Source of the DNA: Desulfocapsa sp.
Lineage (GTDB): Bacteria; Desulfobacterota; Desulfobulbia; Desulfobulbales; Desulfocapsaceae
Length of the DNA stretch: 64,000 nucleotides
Reading direction: 5' to 3'
Assembly: GCA_013792135.1 (NCBI GenBank)
Contig: VMSP01000164.1
Span: 1-64,000 of the forward strand
The first letter of the stretch is position 1; the number at the start of each line of letters is the position of its first letter. Below the pieces are notes generated by a model. It ran no database searches and had not been told where the DNA came from. It was given only the letters and a program-made list of their open reading frames with translations. Positions 60,491 to 64,000 of the stretch are shown piece by piece. A program made the translations under genes and the position numbers.

Positions 60491-62692
60491 ATGCCCTCTA
60501 CAAGCGACACCATCAATAGCGCCAACATTCATACTCTGATAGCATCTAATCAATTTGGTACTTTTTTTGGCATCCACCAAAAGATCCTTGACGCAGTATG
60601 GTCGAACCTGACCCATCCGGATGGAAACTCAGTCGCCTACATCTCAATGGAGATTGGAGCTGATCCCGATGTGTATAATCCCGTAAAGCAAAGGCTTATT
60701 GACCTCGAACTTACCAGCTCAATGGATAAGAGGCTAAAAGGGTTTATCAAAAAACTTTTTCAGGGACCTGAAAAAATACCCACCTACAGCGGAGGCCTTG
60801 GCGTTCTGGCAGGAGATACCCTCAAAAGCTTTGCTGATTGCAAGATCCCTGTAGTTGCGATCAGCCTCCTCTATCGACAGGGATACTTTTCCCAGATCGT
60901 TGATTCAAAACTTGGCCAGATCGTCCAGACAGTCAAGTGGCAACCGGAGGCCACCCATGGACTCTATCTGCTGCATGAACCCCACAATCCTAAGAAACCC
61001 CTGCATATCGAGATACCATTTTACAACGCCGATAATCAGATGACAGTAATAAAAGCCCAGGTCTGGATGAAAATGGAGATCAATCATTCCCTTGATTATT
61101 TCATCCCGGAAATCCTCCTCGATTTTTCCCTGCCGGAGACGCCAGAACTCTTTAAAATAGCTGCCGGACAACTCTACAACTCAGAAACTTCCATTATAAA
61201 AGCCCTGCAACGACGCATGCTCGGCACTGGAATCATCCCGGCACTACGCAAATTGGGCATTACCTCAAACATCTACCACCTAAACGAGCAGCACGGGGTC
61301 ATGGCCATACTCCAGCTTATCGCTGAAGAATTACATGGAGTTGTCGGATATCCTGATCTCAGCAAGGCCACTGACCAGCAGATCATGGAGGCCACTGACA
61401 AGGTTGCCCTCCGGACAATCTATACCATTCACACACCGGTCAAAGCCGGACACGATCGTTTTGACAAATCACTCTATGCAGGCATCAGCCATTCATCGTG
61501 TCAACGGATTCTGGATCTGCTTGCCCACGACGAGGAGAATCCCCATACATACAATTTCACAACCATGGCCATGAAAGTGAACAAGGCCGCTAACAGTGTC
61601 AGCAGGCTGCATCGTGATGTTACCCATAAGCAGTTTCCTCAATTTGCCAAAAAGATTGAGGCCATCACCAATGGCGTCCATCATCTTACCTGGATCAGTG
61701 ACGCCAGGGCCGAGGCCTTCAATCTTTTTCCAGAATTGCGGAACTGGCAGCATGACCCCGGCGTTTTTGCCAAGTTGGGTCTCCTGACCCAAGACCCGAG
61801 ATTTCGCAGCTACCTGAGCGAGGCGTGGAAAAAAGACACAGCAATCCTTTTCGATTTCATCAACACCATGCTCCTGCAGCACCGAAATCAGAAATTCGAG
61901 ACCTGGATTGATCCTCCGAATTTCTTTTCTTCTCTCATTAACCGCAACACTCAGATGAACCCCCGGATCTTTACTGTAGGCTTTGCCAGACGCTTTTCTA
62001 CCTACAAGCGGGCGGATCTGATTTTTGACAATATGGACACTCTCTGTGATATCCTGGTAAGCAACAACTGGCCCATAAATTTTATCTTTGCCGGTAAAGC
62101 GCACCCTGCCGACGAGCCGGGAAAATCAGTCATCAAGCTGATCCTGGACTACCAGCAAGAACTGCACCAAAAGAGCAATGGGCTGGCCAATTTGATTTTT
62201 ATTCCGAATTATGACATGAAAATCTCCAAAATGATGGTTGCTGGTGTCCATGCCTGGCTCAACAGCCCTAAGCGCCCCCTGGAGGCCTCCGGCACCAGCG
62301 GTATGAAAGCGGCCATGAACGGTGTGCCCAATATCTCCATCATGGATGGCTGGTGGGCGGAGGGATATCATGATGGTCAGACCGGATGGAAGTTTGGACT
62401 CGAAGGACCTGTTGAAGAGGCCAACCTCAGTGAGTCACCTGAAACGCTACTCTACAGTGAGGACTCAGCCTCATTTTATCAGACCCTGCCGACCATCCTC
62501 AAGGAATTCTATCAGTCCGGTAATAATTCTGCTTTTCTTGACAAGGCGGTCATGAACCTCGCCCTCAATATTCCTATATTCAACACCCATCGCATGGCTG
62601 CTGAATATCTGACGAAATATGACTTACGCCTCCCTGAAGAACAGGAACAAGAAATGCGCCATTTCCTCAGTCTTTACAACAGTAACAGTTAG
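60491..62692 (+). CDS. glgP: Alpha-glucan (glycogen) phosphorylase, TIGR02094 type
   Basis: A 733-aa GT35 phosphorylase releasing glucose-1-phosphate from storage glucan. It resembles the TIGR02094 (shorter) group rather than the E. coli MalP type. Visible motifs are YSGGLGVLAGDTLKSFADC (near 98), HLNEQHGVMAILQ, VGFARRFSTYKRADL and FAGKAHPADEPGK. The pyridoxal-phosphate region is EASGTSGMKAAMNGVPNISIMDGWW (key GTSGMKAAMNG, with the PLP Lys). It stands alone; no glycogen synthase or branching gene is adjacent. Confidence 0.92.
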   Translation: MPSTSDTINSANIHTLIASNQFGTFFGIHQKILDAVWSNLTHPDGNSVAYISMEIGADPDVYNPVKQRLIDLELTSSMDKRLKGFIKKLFQGPEKIPTYSGGLGVLAGDTLKSFADCKIPVVAISLLYRQGYFSQIVDSKLGQIVQTVKWQPEATHGLYLLHEPHNPKKPLHIEIPFYNADNQMTVIKAQVWMKMEINHSLDYFIPEILLDFSLPETPELFKIAAGQLYNSETSIIKALQRRMLGTGIIPALRKLGITSNIYHLNEQHGVMAILQLIAEELHGVVGYPDLSKATDQQIMEATDKVALRTIYTIHTPVKAGHDRFDKSLYAGISHSSCQRILDLLAHDEENPHTYNFTTMAMKVNKAANSVSRLHRDVTHKQFPQFAKKIEAITNGVHHLTWISDARAEAFNLFPELRNWQHDPGVFAKLGLLTQDPRFRSYLSEAWKKDTAILFDFINTMLLQHRNQKFETWIDPPNFFSSLINRNTQMNPRIFTVGFARRFSTYKRADLIFDNMDTLCDILVSNNWPINFIFAGKAHPADEPGKSVIKLILDYQQELHQKSNGLANLIFIPNYDMKISKMMVAGVHAWLNSPKRPLEASGTSGMKAAMNGVPNISIMDGWWAEGYHDGQTGWKFGLEGPVEEANLSESPETLLYSEDSASFYQTLPTILKEFYQSGNNSAFLDKAVMNLALNIPIFNTHRMAAEYLTKYDLRLPEEQEQEMRHFLSLYNSNS

Positions 62693-63028
62693 GCGACGTT
62701 ACGAAAGGTTAGCTGCTTTTCCGATCATTTTTATCCAGAACTCTTTATGCCGTTTTTTGGGTCATGTATAACGAAATTTTGCAACAAGGGTTGAGTTTTT
62801 TATTGGAAGATTAGTACGGATGCAGTACGTTTCTCGTTTTACTAGTAGTGAAAATAAAATCAGTGAATTGCTTGCCCTTCACTCGGAAATACCTGCAACA
62901 GATGCATAATCCATTACCATTCTGTTGCCAGGGATTTACACACATATTTTCATCTTATGAAATAAAAGAGACAGACAGTTTCCTTCAAGTCCTTTGTTCA
63001 CAATACGCTAACCGGAGAGTATATCATA
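62693..63028. other. Intergenic region
   Basis: About 335 bases, AT-rich, after glgP. It contains a partial copy of the mnmG/mnmE leader repeat (62745-62790) but no gene, promoter or terminator that I can support. Confidence 0.45.
62745..62790 (-). repeat. Non-coding repeat, partial copy 3
   Basis: The minus strand reads AATTTCGTTATACATGACCC, then AAAAAACGGCATAAAGAG. The ATGAC...AAAAACGGCATAARGAG section closely follows the mnmG leader copy. The rest of the element is missing or too diverged to see. Confidence 0.4.
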
Positions 63029-63454
63029 ATGGCCAAAGCTCATATCAGCCCCAATAACGCCACCGACAAAACAATACGAAGCATTGACCGCAAACGAGAA
63101 CAGGAAAGGCGATTCATGCTCCAGAAAGCCAGGGAAAATGCCGACGAGTTTGCAGCAAAGTTGGTGCAACGACTGATCGACAAAGGAATCGTGGAGACCA
63201 CTTCCGTTCAAAGCCTGCATGACACCTTCGAAGAGCAGCTCAAGAAACTGGCCAATCTGGACGAGTTTGAAATTCAGCTGAAGGTTGCACCCGTCCGCAC
63301 TCTGGTCCCGGATCCGAACATTATAAGCCTTTATCTCACCCAATTTATCATCGAAGACTTGATCAATCACTCAGCGATCCAGGATATTTATGGAGAGGAT
63401 CTGGAGATCTATCTGACCACAGATTCTATTTTCAAGACACTGCGCCCCCAGTGA
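63029..63454 (+). CDS. Conserved hypothetical protein, 141 aa
   Basis: A soluble, mostly helical protein: basic in the first 35 residues (IRSIDRKREQERRFMLQKA) and with no transmembrane segment or cysteine motif. I do not recognise the family. Its stop overlaps the next gene's start as GTGA, so the two are translationally coupled and may act together. Confidence 0.65.
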   Translation: MAKAHISPNNATDKTIRSIDRKREQERRFMLQKARENADEFAAKLVQRLIDKGIVETTSVQSLHDTFEEQLKKLANLDEFEIQLKVAPVRTLVPDPNIISLYLTQFIIEDLINHSAIQDIYGEDLEIYLTTDSIFKTLRPQ

Positions 63455-64000
63455 TCCATCCAGACACTCTTCCTTCTCTGGTTTTCGCCGATCCTCATGG
63501 CAACATCACTGATTTTTCTTCTCTGAACATGGCCGGCATGAGTGGCGGTCAGTTTTTTCAACCAGCCCCGGAAGATCTCATCCCTCTTCCCGAAGGCAGT
63601 GAGCTTTTTGTCCTTCCCGGTCGTTTGCCAGTGGGTTGTGACCAGACCACTGGCGAGCCTCTGCTCCTTGAAGAGGATCCCTACCAACCAAGAGCCACAG
63701 TGCAGGCTGTTGCCGCCTTCATGTCTCCGGCATACACGGCTATCTTTAATAGCGCCTATCAAACACGAGGCAGCCACGCCCAGCGCCTGCCGCTCTTTGC
63801 CTACACAGCTGTAGGTTGGCATCAAGGACGTTTCTGGGTTACGGCCTTTCGCAGCGACCCGGATAAACGTCAGGACGCCTGCCAATTTGACCAGAAAGAG
63901 ATCATCAAAAAAACCGGAACAAAGCTGCAAGAATACAGCAGCAACAGGCTGGTGCAACATTTAGGAAAATGCTGCCTGACTTATGGATGCCCGGCTGCCC
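63451..64000 (+). CDS. Probable radical SAM protein, N-terminal part (runs off the window)
   Basis: A GTG-start frame (63451-63453) remains open for 183 codons to the right edge. The visible part is a family-specific N-terminal domain (MAGMSGGQFFQPAPEDLIPLPEGS, key residues; LPGRLPVGCD; VQAVAAFMSPAYTA). It ends at GKCCLTYGCPAA, which resembles the cysteine region preceding the radical SAM cluster in a group of deltaproteobacterial radical SAM proteins. The radical SAM motif itself lies beyond the edge, so the assignment is inferred. Confidence 0.6.
   Translation, partial: MIHPDTLPSLVFADPHGNITDFSSLNMAGMSGGQFFQPAPEDLIPLPEGSELFVLPGRLPVGCDQTTGEPLLLEEDPYQPRATVQAVAAFMSPAYTAIFNSAYQTRGSHAQRLPLFAYTAVGWHQGRFWVTAFRSDPDKRQDACQFDQKEIIKKTGTKLQEYSSNRLVQHLGKCCLTYGCPAA

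Noticed and set aside
1-64000. tRNA, rRNA and CRISPR arrays
   Set aside because: Looked for regular spaced repeats, conserved rRNA segments and tRNA TTCRANYC-type loops in intergenic gaps; none found by eye. A tRNAscan or Infernal run would settle this.

Overview
The window is a bacterial chromosome segment, almost entirely coding, and most likely from a sulfate-reducing or related Desulfobacterota lineage (Desulfobulbales-like). This is inferred from gene content: an NhaD Na+/H+ antiporter, an FmdE-family protein, DUF3786 with an Fe4 cluster domain, an HdrC/MvhD/MetV-type redox set, a nine-CXXCH cytochrome, RemA (DUF370) beside guanylate kinase, and Gram-negative envelope genes (LolA, Pal, OmpH, FadL, heptose kinase). 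No rRNA, tRNA or CRISPR array was seen.

Layout. 0-9.5 kb: nhaD, fmdE, an umuDC translesion polymerase pair, a FadL/acyl-CoA ligase pair and a penicillin-binding carboxypeptidase. 9.6-11.5 kb: a YgiQ-type radical SAM protein. 11.9-15.7 kb: an accessory island with a ParB-N/HEPN-like protein, a convergent D12 adenine methylase, a small membrane protein followed by an integron attC-like site, and a MazEF-type toxin-antitoxin pair. 16-19.2 kb: iron alcohol dehydrogenase, an endonuclease III-exonuclease III fusion and a minimal LuxR-type regulator. 19.2-28.4 kb: the conserved cluster lgt-mnmG (minus strand) and rpmH-rnpA-yidD-yidC-jag-mnmE (plus strand), with a related non-coding repeat directly upstream of both mnmG and mnmE. 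28.4-33.1 kb: three small secreted proteins, two of them glycine-rich, a sigma-54 two-component system and hpt. 33.3-38.5 kb: HdrC-ferredoxin/MvhD/MetV, moeA and the multihaem cytochrome. 38.6-43.1 kb: mtgA-manC-manB and UPF0280. 43.1-50 kb: glycosyltransferases, cvpA, an Sfp-type PPTase, mutM, a MarR/CDF efflux operon, murI and lolA. 50-54.3 kb: a RiPP-type radical SAM enzyme, an S1-domain protein and a CsgG-like lipoprotein. 54.4-60.2 kb: a minus-strand block rlmB-gmk-remA-yicC-hldE1-DUF3786, ompH and pal. 60.5-64 kb: glucan phosphorylase, a small unknown gene and a truncated probable radical SAM gene.

The most unusual signals are: (1) a 54-bp (18-codon) palindromic repeat inserted in frame, in both orientations, in three genes within 2.6 kb (a glycosyltransferase, the PPTase in tandem, and mutM); (2) the ParB/HEPN-like plus D12 methylase island with a lone attC-like site; (3) the Nth-Xth fusion; (4) the repeat shared by the mnmG and mnmE leaders.
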